Assembly: GCF_038002225.1 (NCBI RefSeq)
Contig: NZ_JBBOCA010000001.1
Span: 2,294,001-2,358,000, forward strand
Length of the DNA: 64,000 bases
DNA from: Paenibacillus sp. FSL R7-0204
Lineage (GTDB): Bacteria; Bacillota; Bacilli; Paenibacillales; Paenibacillaceae
Direction: 5' to 3'
In this document: one piece after another, positions 17,158-24,589 of the stretch
Numbering within the stretch: position 1 is the first letter of the stretch
Layout of the letters: each line of letters opens with the position of its first letter
Position numbers and translations under genes: made by a program
Notes under the pieces: model-generated
Told to the model about the DNA's origin: nothing
Databases searched by the model: none
What the model saw: only the letters and a program-made list of their open reading frames with translations

Positions 17158-17457
17158 TTCTTCAATGGACTGTTAGGCTGGGCGGAGATCCCCAAACCCG
17201 AGCTGCTGCAAAAGCGTGGCGGGGTATGGTTCCAATGCGGGAAGCATCAAGTACATATCGGGGTAGAGCGGGATTTTGTTCCCGCTACCAAAGCGCACCC
17301 GGCATTTCTTGTACAACACTTGAATGAATTACGTGAGCATCTGTTGCAGAATGACATTCAAGTAACGGATGATGAAGCAAGGTCGGATGAAGGTGTCAAG
17401 CGCTTCTATATAAACGACCCTTTTGGGAATCGTCTTGAGTTTCTGGAATGGCTTTGA
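17158..17457 (+). pseudogene. Glyoxalase/VOC-family gene, 5'-truncated
   Basis: The frame reads FFNGLLGWAEIPKPELLQKR, then GGVWFQCGKHQVHIGVE, KAHPAFLVQHLNELREHL and RFYINDPFGNRLEFLEWL before TGA. This matches the small VOC-superfamily dioxygenase/glyoxalase pattern. The first 25-30 residues, including the first metal ligand strand, are missing. A stop codon precedes the frame and no start codon lies near. The break falls about 60 bases after the last dyad of the repeat array, so the array region may have replaced the 5' end. Decay is otherwise slight, implying a recent event. Confidence 0.75.
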
Positions 17458-17484
17458 TCTGATTTGAATTGTCAATAAAAATGG

Positions 17485-17526
17485 AGCGCCAGACTGCTTA
17501 CAAGTTACAAGCGGTCTGGCTTTATT
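17485..17526. terminator. Bidirectional terminator
   Basis: Stem GCCAGACTGCTT / AAGCGGTCTGGC (17488-17520) is flanked by TTTATTTT on the plus side and ATTTTTATT on the minus side. It serves both the glyoxalase remnant and the AraC gene, whose stop codon lies inside it. Confidence 0.8.
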
Positions 17527-18302
17527 TTGTGCTCCCTATACTGTGACGGCGTCTGCCCCGTCTGTTGCTTGAACTGGCGCATGAAGTGAATCTCGCTGGC
17601 GTAGCCGCTCATCTCTGCGATTTTTTTGACGGAGGTGTCTGTGGTAGTGAGCAGGTACTTCGCATGTTCGATCCGGCTGGTAATGACGTCGGCCATCGGG
17701 CTTACGCCGAAGTAGTCCTTATACAGGTGCTGGAAGCAGGAGCGGCTCATGGTCAGTTCGTGGGACAGTCCGTCGATGGTCCAGTTGAGGAAGGGCTGGT
17801 TGTAGATTTTGGTGCGGATAATGGACATCTTGTTGTAATGCGTATTGCCGGCTTCCTTCTGGGTCGAATGAATCCGGTTGCTGAGCTTGATGAAGAATAA
17901 TTGCAGATATAATTCGATGGTCTCGTCCTTATGCGGGTTCTCGGAATAAGTCTCATAGCACAAATTGTTAATGATGATCGACAGCTCGTTCAGATCACCA
18001 ATCGGGATCACTTCATCCCTGGGGATCGCCAGCCGGTCCAGCAGTGCTTCGTCGCCAGGCTTGTCCAGCCGGAAATGGAACCAGTCATTGGTGAACTGTG
18101 ACCCGTAAGCCCTGTAGAACTGAGGCGTATGCTCACTGTACAGAATGAAGGAGTCAGGACCTGTCACCCGGCTCTCTCCCTCCAAAGTGAAGACGGCCGG
18201 GGTCTTCAGCAGCAATAGCATATTGTCGCCCGAGCCCTGAGGCCGGTTAATGATGAAGTCCGCATCATGGCTGTGATTGTAGCCGATATTGTGTATGTTC
18301 AT
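17505..18302 (-). CDS. AraC-family regulator, divergent from the GH5/GH51 genes
   Basis: The 265-residue protein has an N-terminal cupin-like sensor (about 1-150, with DNMLLLLKTPAVFTLEGES and WFHFRLDKPGDEALL) and a C-terminal double helix-turn-helix (about 165-260). The latter includes MSRSCFQHLYKDYFGVSPMA and KIAEMSGYASEIHFMRQFKQ. Such regulators activate nearby glycan genes when a sugar binds the cupin. It is transcribed away from the GH5 gene with a 179-bp gap, the usual layout for regulator and target. The ATG at 18302 has a perfect AGGAGG site; a longer in-frame TTG start is rejected. Confidence 0.88.
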   Translation of the reverse strand: MNIHNIGYNHSHDADFIINRPQGSGDNMLLLLKTPAVFTLEGESRVTGPDSFILYSEHTPQFYRAYGSQFTNDWFHFRLDKPGDEALLDRLAIPRDEVIPIGDLNELSIIINNLCYETYSENPHKDETIELYLQLFFIKLSNRIHSTQKEAGNTHYNKMSIIRTKIYNQPFLNWTIDGLSHELTMSRSCFQHLYKDYFGVSPMADVITSRIEHAKYLLTTTDTSVKKIAEMSGYASEIHFMRQFKQQTGQTPSQYREHKIKPDRL

Positions 18303-18481
18303 ATGAACCTCCTGCACAGCAGATAGGTCTATTGTAGAAGCCAAGAGTGCCTTTTGTAAATGAGGATTGCACAATAAGTTAGTACTTACGCACGATGTGT
18401 AATTGTCCTGGGGCCAGGGTTTATCTATGCTTAAGGCAGGTAAGCAAGAGGACTATACAATGAAGGCTGAGGCCGGAGAGG

Positions 18482-19504
18482 ATGATGGAAATGAAAGAGT
18501 GGACAGGTTATTCAAGAGGGGTGAATCTCGGAGGCTGGCTGTCCCAGTGTCCGTATCAGCATTCCCATTATAATAGCTTCATTACGGAGAAGGATATCGA
18601 GACGATTGCATCCTGGGGACTGGACCATGTCCGGCTGCCGGTGGATTATGAAGTGATAGAGGATACGGGGAATGCTGAGACTTACGCCGGGTTCAAGCAT
18701 ATCGACAATTGCATCCGCTGGTGTGCTGCCCATGGGCTGAATCTCATTATTGATCTGCATAAAACGCCCGGGTTCTCCTTCAACAGTGTGGCCGAGAATT
18801 CCCTGTTCGATGATCCGGCTCTCCAGGAGCGGTTCCTGAATCTGTGGAAGGCGATTGCCAGCCGGTATGCCAGTCATAAGGATATTGTGGCTTTTGAATT
18901 ATTGAATGAGATTGTGGAGCAGGACAGCACCCGCTGGAATGCACTGGCTCACCGGACGATTGCCGAGATCCGCAAGCACGCCCCGGAGACCAAAATCGTT
19001 ATCGGCGGCATCCAGTGGAACAGCGTGCATACGCTGGAGCTGCTGGATCAGCCTTTTGATGAGAATATCGTCTACACCTTCCACTTCTATGAGCCGTTCC
19101 TGTTCACGCACCAGCGTGCGGCTTGGGTGGAGCAGATGCCTAAGAGCAGCATGGACTATCCGGGCGACCTGGAGAACTACCGCAGCACTTCGGCGGCCAT
19201 TGGCGCTTTCGGCTCAGGACTGCATGCAGATGGTATCAGCGAGATGGGTCCGGCGTACATGACCAGCTTGATTCAGAACGCCAGCGATGTGGCAGCGGAG
19301 CGGAACGTGTATCTGTACTGCGGGGAATATGGAGTCATTGAGCAAGCCCCGTCACAGAGCGTAGTGAACTGGTACAAGGATGTGCATGGAGTGTTCGAGC
19401 AATACAAGATCGGGCGGGCCGCATGGACGTATAAAAAGATGGACTTCGGCATCTCCGACCGTTATGACAGCAGCATTACAAGAGAGATTATTTCTTATTT
19501 GTAA
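18482..19504 (+). CDS. Glycoside hydrolase family 5 (cellulase-like), cytoplasmic
   Basis: A 340-residue single-domain TIM barrel without signal peptide. GH5 marks are RGVNLGGWLSQ near the start and DHVRLPVDYEVIED. The acid/base Glu is about 143 in FELLNEIVEQ, HFYEP is the strand-6 region, and the nucleophile Glu is about 282 in YCGEYGVIE. GH5 enzymes hydrolyse beta-glucans, beta-mannans or related beta-glycosides; the cytoplasmic location suggests action on short imported oligosaccharides. The 62-bp gap to GH51 suggests one operon, and the divergent AraC gene is the likely regulator. The start is slightly uncertain: ATG codons at 18482, 18485 and 18491 all follow GGAGAGG. Confidence 0.87.
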   Translation: MMEMKEWTGYSRGVNLGGWLSQCPYQHSHYNSFITEKDIETIASWGLDHVRLPVDYEVIEDTGNAETYAGFKHIDNCIRWCAAHGLNLIIDLHKTPGFSFNSVAENSLFDDPALQERFLNLWKAIASRYASHKDIVAFELLNEIVEQDSTRWNALAHRTIAEIRKHAPETKIVIGGIQWNSVHTLELLDQPFDENIVYTFHFYEPFLFTHQRAAWVEQMPKSSMDYPGDLENYRSTSAAIGAFGSGLHADGISEMGPAYMTSLIQNASDVAAERNVYLYCGEYGVIEQAPSQSVVNWYKDVHGVFEQYKIGRAAWTYKKMDFGISDRYDSSITREIISYL

Positions 19505-19565
19505 AGGGCTATATAGATATAACTGGATAATATACAGACAAGGGAAAGTGGCGGAGGGGAAATAA

Positions 19566-21512
19566 ATGAAAATACAAATCACAGATAAACCCGGGGCAGC
19601 GATCTCCAAGGGGATGATAGGGCTCTTCTTCGAGGATATCAACTACGGGCTGGACGGCGGGCTGCATGCCGAGATGATTGAGAACCGTTCCTTTGAATTC
19701 ATGAAGGCGCAGGGCGACAGGGGGAGCTACAGCGAGAGGCATGACGGTCTCTATGGCTGGACAGCATATCCGGCAGAAGCCAGCGGGGCCACCCTGAAGA
19801 TTGAGACGGAGCATCCGCAGAATGAGGTCAATCCCCATTATCTGGCGTTTACCGCTGGGGAGACGCAGAACGCTTTTACCAATAAAGCCTATGATGGAAT
19901 CTCCCTGAAGCCGGGACTTAAGTATGAGGTATCCTTCTATGCCAGAGCGGAGGGGTATGCAGGGGGCATTGAAGTTTCGGTTGAGCAAAATAGTACGGTC
20001 ATGGCGCAGGCTGTCATCGCAACAGCGGTGAGTGGTGAATGGACACGCTATACGGCGCAGCTTAGCAGCAGTGAGCCTGTATCGTATGGGGATTTCGTCA
20101 TCCGGCTGGATGCGCCGGGCACGGTCTGCTTCGACTTCATTTCCATGATTCCCTCCGATGCGGTGCTGGGCTTGTTCCGCAGGGATCTGGTCGGGCTGCT
20201 GGAAGAGATGAAACCAGGCTTCCTGAGGTTCCCGGGAGGGTGTATTGTTGAGGGCTATAACCTGGAGAACCGTTACCAATGGAAGCGGAGTGTGGGCGCC
20301 GCCGAACAACGCAAGAATAACAGCAGCCGCTGGGCGCTGCACGGGAATAATGAAGAGAATCAGTACACGAGCGAGTACAGCCATTATAATCAGAGCCTGG
20401 GAATCGGGTTCTATGAGTATTTTCTACTGTGTGAATACCTGGGAGCGCGGCCGATTCCGGTGCTGAATGTCGGGCTGGCCTGCCAGTTCCAGTCTACTGA
20501 GCATGTGGGCGTACATGATGATGATTTCCAGGAGTATATCCAGGATGCGCTGGACTTGCTGGAATTCGCCAACGGACCGGTGGATTCACCGTGGGGACGA
20601 CTGCGGAGTGAGTTGGGGCACCCGGAACCATTTGGTCTGGAGATGATCGGGATCGGCAATGAACAGTGGGAGACGGAGCATGCGGACTTTTTCACTAGGT
20701 ACGATCTGTTCGAGGAAGCAATTCATGCCCGGTACCCTGCTGTGCAGCTAATCGGCTCTGCCGGGCCGGATGTCAGCTCGGACAACTACACCCGGGCGTG
20801 GGAATATTACCGGAAGCGTGCTGCGGGCAATCCGAATTTCGTCTATGCGGTCGATGAGCATTATTATGTGAAGCCGGAATGGCTGTGCGAGAATGTGCAT
20901 TTCTATGATAAGTATCCGCGGGATATCAAGGTATTCGCCGGGGAGTACGCAGGCCATTATGGCAACGGGATGAATTCGCCGCACTTCAACAGCTGGGGCG
21001 CTGCGCTGGCCGAAGCCGCATTCCTGACGGGCCTTGAGCGCAACGCTGATATCGTCGTGCTGGCCTCTTATGCACCGTTGTTCGCCAGACTTGGCTACGC
21101 CCAGTGGTCGCCGGATATGATCTGGTTCGATGGTGAGAACAGCTACGGCACGCCAAGCTACTATGTGCAGCAACTGTACAGTACGCTGATGGGAACGAAG
21201 GTGCTGCAGACGGTACATGACCAGGAGGAGATTCCTTACACTGTTTCTTATGATGAGGAGCAGCAGATCCTTTATGTGAAGCTGGTGAACACGCAGGACC
21301 GTACCGTTCAGGTGGAGCTGGAGACTGCGCTGTCCTTGACCGGAAGCGGCGAAGCCTATGTGATGCAGGGCGAGGAGACGGAAGTGAACTCGATTGAGGC
21401 TCCGCGCAACATCGCGCCTAAGCGTGTGCCGATTGAGACCGCAAGCCGGATGGTTTATACACTGGAGCCGAAGTCGTTCCATGTGCTGCGGATGGAATGC
21501 GGGGTAAGGTGA
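19566..21512 (+). CDS. abfA: Alpha-L-arabinofuranosidase, GH51
   Basis: The 648-residue protein begins with GLFFEDINYGLDGGLHAEMI, a GH51 hallmark. A carbohydrate-binding-like beta insertion follows (about 60-205), then the TIM barrel (about 210-490) and a C-terminal beta-sandwich (about 500-648). The acid/base Glu is about 366 in GIGNEQWE and the nucleophile Glu is about 460 in FAGEYAGH. The enzyme removes arabinofuranosyl side groups from arabinoxylan or arabinan fragments. No signal peptide is present, so it is probably intracellular. GGAGGGG precedes the ATG, and a strong terminator follows. The insertion makes it longer than the roughly 500-residue bacterial AbfA, resembling the larger GH51 subgroup. 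Confidence 0.9.
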   Translation: MKIQITDKPGAAISKGMIGLFFEDINYGLDGGLHAEMIENRSFEFMKAQGDRGSYSERHDGLYGWTAYPAEASGATLKIETEHPQNEVNPHYLAFTAGETQNAFTNKAYDGISLKPGLKYEVSFYARAEGYAGGIEVSVEQNSTVMAQAVIATAVSGEWTRYTAQLSSSEPVSYGDFVIRLDAPGTVCFDFISMIPSDAVLGLFRRDLVGLLEEMKPGFLRFPGGCIVEGYNLENRYQWKRSVGAAEQRKNNSSRWALHGNNEENQYTSEYSHYNQSLGIGFYEYFLLCEYLGARPIPVLNVGLACQFQSTEHVGVHDDDFQEYIQDALDLLEFANGPVDSPWGRLRSELGHPEPFGLEMIGIGNEQWETEHADFFTRYDLFEEAIHARYPAVQLIGSAGPDVSSDNYTRAWEYYRKRAAGNPNFVYAVDEHYYVKPEWLCENVHFYDKYPRDIKVFAGEYAGHYGNGMNSPHFNSWGAALAEAAFLTGLERNADIVVLASYAPLFARLGYAQWSPDMIWFDGENSYGTPSYYVQQLYSTLMGTKVLQTVHDQEEIPYTVSYDEEQQILYVKLVNTQDRTVQVELETALSLTGSGEAYVMQGEETEVNSIEAPRNIAPKRVPIETASRMVYTLEPKSFHVLRMECGVR

Positions 21513-21530
21513 TTTAAGCTGAGGTAAACT

Positions 21531-21573
21531 AACCCTTTCAGAAGCTTGGTAGAGCTTTTGAAAGGGTTTTTTT
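21531..21573 (+). terminator. Rho-independent terminator after GH51
   Basis: Stem AACCCTTTCA / TGAAAGGGTT with inner AAGCT/AGCTT pairs, then seven T residues. Confidence 0.9.
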
Positions 21574-21593
21574 ACAATTATTATACACAACTA

Positions 21594-21620
21594 TTGACAC
21601 GTGCTTAAACACGTATTATC
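21594..21620 (+). promoter_or_regulatory. hicAB promoter with overlapping dyad
   Basis: TTGACA at 21594 is a consensus -35 box. A dyad ACGTG / CACGT (21599-21614, 6-base spacer) lies where the -35/-10 spacer should be, followed by TATTATCC. HicB antitoxins with a ribbon-helix-helix domain repress their own promoter, so this dyad is the likely operator. Confidence 0.55.
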
Positions 21621-21645
21621 CTTGGTGAAGGAGGATGGTCATATT

Positions 21646-21837
21646 ATGAAGGGTTATTCTTCAAGAGAAATGATAAAAATGATCGAAGCAGACGGGTGGT
21701 ATTTTATCCGGGCGACTGGCGACCACTATCAATACAAACATCCAGTCAAGTCGGGCAAGGTTACCATTCCGCATCCCAACAAAGATCTGCCGAAGAAAAC
21801 CATCATAAGTATCCTCAAGCAGGCAGGACTTCAATAG
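21646..21837 (+). CDS. hicA: HicA toxin (mRNA interferase)
   Basis: A 63-residue protein: MKGYSSREMIKMIEADGWYF, then GDHYQYKHPVKSGKVTIPHP ending LKQAGLQ. It matches the double-stranded-RNA-binding-like HicA fold, with the conserved catalytic His in the GDHYQYKHP stretch. HicA cleaves mRNA and arrests growth until neutralised by HicB, which follows after 24 bases. The ATG at 21646 is the only start giving a normal HicA N-terminus; a GGAGG site is 11 bases upstream, rather distant. Confidence 0.88.
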   Translation: MKGYSSREMIKMIEADGWYFIRATGDHYQYKHPVKSGKVTIPHPNKDLPKKTIISILKQAGLQ

Positions 21838-21861
21838 TTCCATCGAAAGGAGACCATACAA

Positions 21862-22287
21862 ATGAAGGATAAAGTGAAATTTTACCGCTATTTTGCGACC
21901 TTTGAACAAGACGAAGATGGAATTACTGTAGAATTCCCTGATCTTCCTGGTGCAATTACCTGCGGTCAGGATATAGACGAAGCGTTCTATATGGCCAAAG
22001 ATTGTCTCGCGCTGCACCTATTTGGGATGGAGGAAGACGGCGACTTGATTCCTGCTCCCTCTGGTATTAATGCACTCAATACACTCACAGCAGGAACGGG
22101 GAAAATTGCTGCTCTAATCGAAGTGTTCATGCCACCCTACCGGAGTTCCATATCAGAACGTTCCGTGAAAAAAACACTAACTATTCCCAAATGGCTGGAT
22201 GATCTCGCCGCGACAAATAATGTGAATTACTCACGGATTCTACAGGATGCATTAAAGGAACAACTTGGTGTGAATGAAAGAAGATAG
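21862..22287 (+). CDS. hicB: HicB antitoxin with DNA-binding tail
   Basis: The 141-residue protein has the HicB partial RNase-H-like domain (about 8-95: YFATFEQDEDGITVEFPDLP, GAITCGQDIDEAFYMAKDCL). A C-terminal ribbon-helix-helix follows (about 105-138: KKTLTIPKWLDDLAATNNVN). It should bind HicA and autorepress the operon through the dyad near 21599. AAAGGAG precedes its ATG. Toxin-first order and the adjacent terminator complete a normal type II module. Confidence 0.9.
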   Translation: MKDKVKFYRYFATFEQDEDGITVEFPDLPGAITCGQDIDEAFYMAKDCLALHLFGMEEDGDLIPAPSGINALNTLTAGTGKIAALIEVFMPPYRSSISERSVKKTLTIPKWLDDLAATNNVNYSRILQDALKEQLGVNERR

Positions 22288-22322
22288 ACCTAGGTGACTA
22301 ACCTCTTTATGGAGGAAAAAGT

Positions 22323-22361
22323 AACCCCCTTACAAGCGTACAGCTTCTTAAGGGGGTTTTT
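22323..22361 (+). terminator. Rho-independent terminator of hicAB
   Basis: Stem AACCCCCTTA / TAAGGGGGTT with a 15-base interior followed by TTT. Confidence 0.88.
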
Positions 22362-22378
22362 GATGTGCCTTGAACAAT

Positions 22379-22438
22379 TTGACACCACCAACCTCCCGGT
22401 ATAAAATAAACTAAAATGATAGATAAATATATCATTTT
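22379..22438 (+). promoter_or_regulatory. Promoter and likely autoregulatory operator of the TetR gene
   Basis: TTGACA (22379-22384) and TAAAAT (22402-22407) have a 17-base spacer. Just downstream a perfect 9-base inverted repeat AAAATGATA / TATCATTTT (22413-22438, 8-base spacer) fits a TetR dimer site. Confidence 0.65.
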
Positions 22439-22504
22439 AATTACTTTAATATCATTAAGTTAACAAAACTATCACCCACCCCACAGCAGAGGCAGGCCAT
22501 ATTC

Positions 22505-23080
22505 ATGAAAACCAGTGTTAAAGATAACAAACGGAAGGCTATTCTGGACGCATCGACGGAGCTACTGGCGTTCAAGCCGACAGCTACGCTGCAGGAGATC
22601 GCGGATCACGCAGGGATCGGCATTGCGACGCTGCACCGCTATTTCTCCACCAGGGAGCTGCTGCTGGATGCGCTGGCGTTGAATGCGATCGGGCTGGTGG
22701 ATGAAGCGCTCGGGGGCGTTACCGCAGAGGAGCACGATATGCTTCCATTCCTTACGGAAGTGTTCGAGGTGCTGATTCCATTGGGCGGCAAGGTGTCTTT
22801 TCTCAGCTTCGCTGCCTCCGTGGACGAGAATCCGCATATTGTAGCCGAGGAAGCACGGATCAAGCAGCCGCTGCGGGAAGCGGTGGAGGGCTGGCAGGCA
22901 CGCGGTCTGCTGAATGCCGGAATGCCCGCCCACTGGATCATAACGGTCATGTATAATCTGTTGTTCGTTGCCTGGCAGGAGATCCAGAAGGGTAATCTTG
23001 CGAAGAATGATGCTCCGAAGCTGCTGGTTACTACAGTCCTCCAAGGCTTCAGCGGAACAGGGCATGGGGACGGCAGGTAA
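22505..23080 (+). CDS. TetR-family transcriptional regulator
   Basis: The 191-residue protein has the TetR helix-turn-helix at about 8-52 (RKAILDASTELLAFKPTATL, EIADHAGIGIATLHRYFSTR). The C-terminal ligand domain is of variable sequence. It probably represses its own operon through the 22413 dyad and perhaps the acetyltransferase gene that follows after 64 bases. No clear Shine-Dalgarno sequence precedes the ATG (GAGGCAGG is closest). The ligand cannot be predicted. Confidence 0.88.
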   Translation: MKTSVKDNKRKAILDASTELLAFKPTATLQEIADHAGIGIATLHRYFSTRELLLDALALNAIGLVDEALGGVTAEEHDMLPFLTEVFEVLIPLGGKVSFLSFAASVDENPHIVAEEARIKQPLREAVEGWQARGLLNAGMPAHWIITVMYNLLFVAWQEIQKGNLAKNDAPKLLVTTVLQGFSGTGHGDGR

Positions 23081-23144
23081 CCGTGAAGAGGGCACGTTCA
23101 CCAAGACGGTAGAATCTGGAGCGGAACAATAAGGAGGAATTTGT

Positions 23145-23756
23145 ATGTCAACACTGCAAGTAGAGATCGTGGACCGTTTGGATGAGGAACAGAAACGCGA
23201 AGTCGCCAGGCTGTTTTATCAGGCTTTTACCTTGAAATTCAGCGGAATATGGATCTTCTCCCGTAAAGAGCAGGAGATTGTGGACGTGCTGAGCCGCTGT
23301 CTGCATTATGACAAGGCCCTGTATGCGGTGTATGAGGGAAGGGTCGTAGGCTTTGCCGGTCTGGAGACGGGCGTTGGCTTCTTCATGACACTGAATTACC
23401 GTTCACTTAGGCAGACCTTCGGGCTGCTCGGCGGCGCTTGGCGTTATGCCGCCTATGGCATCTTCCGCCTGCTTCATGGCAATACCCCCTCAAATGCAGT
23501 GCATATCGATCCGCTTGTTGTGTCCGAGCAGGCCAGAGGGCTGGGAATCGGAACCCGGCTGCTGGAGGCCGTCTTCGCATGGTCCCGGGAGGCGGACCGC
23601 AGTAAGGTGCTGCTGGAGGTTGTCGATACCAATCCGCTGGCGAAGAAGCTGTATGAGCGGGTGGGCTTCCGGACCTTCAAGGTGCAGAATACCCGGTTGT
23701 TCTCCTCGCAGGCCGGCTTCCACAAAGTGCTGCATATGGAGAAAATGCTGAATTAG
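23145..23756 (+). CDS. GNAT-family N-acetyltransferase
   Basis: A 203-residue single GNAT domain. The acetyl-CoA binding loop is seen in VSEQARGLGIGTRLLEAVF (the R/Q-x-x-G-x-G/A motif), followed by LLEVVDTNPLAKKLYERVGF. The substrate amine is unknown. AAGGAGG precedes the ATG. It probably shares the TetR gene's transcript and ends at a terminator. Confidence 0.88.
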   Translation: MSTLQVEIVDRLDEEQKREVARLFYQAFTLKFSGIWIFSRKEQEIVDVLSRCLHYDKALYAVYEGRVVGFAGLETGVGFFMTLNYRSLRQTFGLLGGAWRYAAYGIFRLLHGNTPSNAVHIDPLVVSEQARGLGIGTRLLEAVFAWSREADRSKVLLEVVDTNPLAKKLYERVGFRTFKVQNTRLFSSQAGFHKVLHMEKMLN

Positions 23757-23773
23757 CCTGGCACGCATTCCCG

Positions 23774-23799
23774 GTCCGCAGGAGGATCTGCGGACTTTT
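23774..23799 (+). terminator. Rho-independent terminator
   Basis: Perfect stem GTCCGCAG / CTGCGGAC with a 6-base loop followed by TTTT. Confidence 0.7.
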
Positions 23800-23816
23800 G
23801 CGGTTAGTGGTGGGGG

Positions 23817-23996
23817 GCGGACTGAGATTCCGCTATTGTGGATTTACAGCGCCATAGTGACTTTTGGCGGACTGACAATCCGCTATTGCTGCTCAAACAG
23901 GCTGTTTGGGTGACTTCTAGGGCGGATAGCGGAATCTCTGTCCGCGAACAAGCGAATAAGTAACAATTTCGGCAAAATAGCGGATTCTCAGTCCGT
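23817..23996. repeat. Mirrored 51-bp-phased repeat element, copy 1
   Basis: Four related units sit at 23817 and 23867 (forward) and 23925 and 23976 (inverted). Forward units read GCGGACTGAGATTCCGC or GCGGACTGACAATCCGC followed by TATT; the inverted units read AGCGGAATCTCTGTCCGC and AGCGGATTCTCAGTCCG. Each unit is itself a small dyad (GCGGA / TCCGC). Spacing is 50 and 51 bp, and the element is symmetric about base 23906. It lies in a gene-free stretch (23800-24540). Confidence 0.85.
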
Positions 23997-24485
23997 GCCA
24001 TCAGGCTCGTACACATCAGTTCCCCCAAGCTCGTCGCAAAATCGTATATTCCAAGAATCCGCAGAGCTGATCTGTGGGTTCTTGCTGCTGGGGAGGGAGG
24101 GGCGGACCTGACCGGGAAAAGGGCCGAGCGAATGCTGCGGATGGTCAAGTGTGCATAGGTAATAGAAAGTGTGTGGTCAAGGGCATCGGCTAAACTGCTA
24201 TGGCCAAGTTTTCAAAGTGGCTGCGGACTGAGATTCCGCTATTGTGGATTTACAGCGCCATAGTGACTTTTGGCGGACTGACAATCCGCTATTGCTGCAC
24301 AAATAGGCCGTTTGGGTGACTTCTAAGTCAGATAGCGGAATCTCAGTCCTCGAACAAGCGAATAAGCAGCAATTTCGGCAAAATAGCGGAATCTCAGTCC
24401 CCAACATGAGGCTCGTACACATCAGTTCCCCCAAGCTCGTCGCAAAATCGAATATTCCAAGAATCCGCAGAGCTGATCTGTGGAC
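23818..24485 (+). repeat. Direct duplication of a roughly 262-bp block carrying the mirrored element
   Basis: Bases 23818-24081 and 24224-24485 are closely similar over their whole length, including a shared tail (GCTCGTACACATCAGTTCCC through AGAGCTGATCTGTGG). The 142 bases between them are unrelated. Open frames here on the minus strand are products of the repeat and are not called as genes. Confidence 0.85.
24223..24402. repeat. Mirrored 51-bp-phased repeat element, copy 2
   Basis: The same four units as copy 1 lie at 24223, 24273 (forward) and 24331, 24382 (inverted), again 50 and 51 bp apart and symmetric about 24312. The central segment has diverged (AAATAGGCCGTTT against AAACAGGCTGTTT). 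Confidence 0.85.
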
Positions 24486-24542
24486 TACTGTTTTATTAGG
24501 GTCTGGATAAATCACCCGAAAGACTGTATATTAGACTGTATA

Positions 24543-24560
24543 TTAAGTTAGTAAACTTAA
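24543..24560. promoter_or_regulatory. Operator for the ROK repressor
   Basis: TTAAGTT / AACTTAA with a 4-base spacer (AGTA) lies 30 bp upstream of the ROK repressor start. Firmicute XylR/NagC-type repressors recognise TTAGTNNACTAA-like dyads, so autoregulation is likely. Confidence 0.6.
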
Positions 24561-24589
24561 TTAACTATATATAGAACGGAGTATGGATC

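Noticed and set aside
19509..20384. Long minus-strand frame of 291 residues opposite GH51
   Set aside because: It lies wholly against a well-supported GH51 gene, has no ribosome site and a composition typical of antisense reading of GC-rich codons. The same applies to 40263-41273 and 47454-48785.
23804..24515. Two minus-strand frames of 114 and 105 residues as paralogous genes
   Set aside because: They translate the duplicated repeat block, lack ribosome sites and consist of the repeat units read through.
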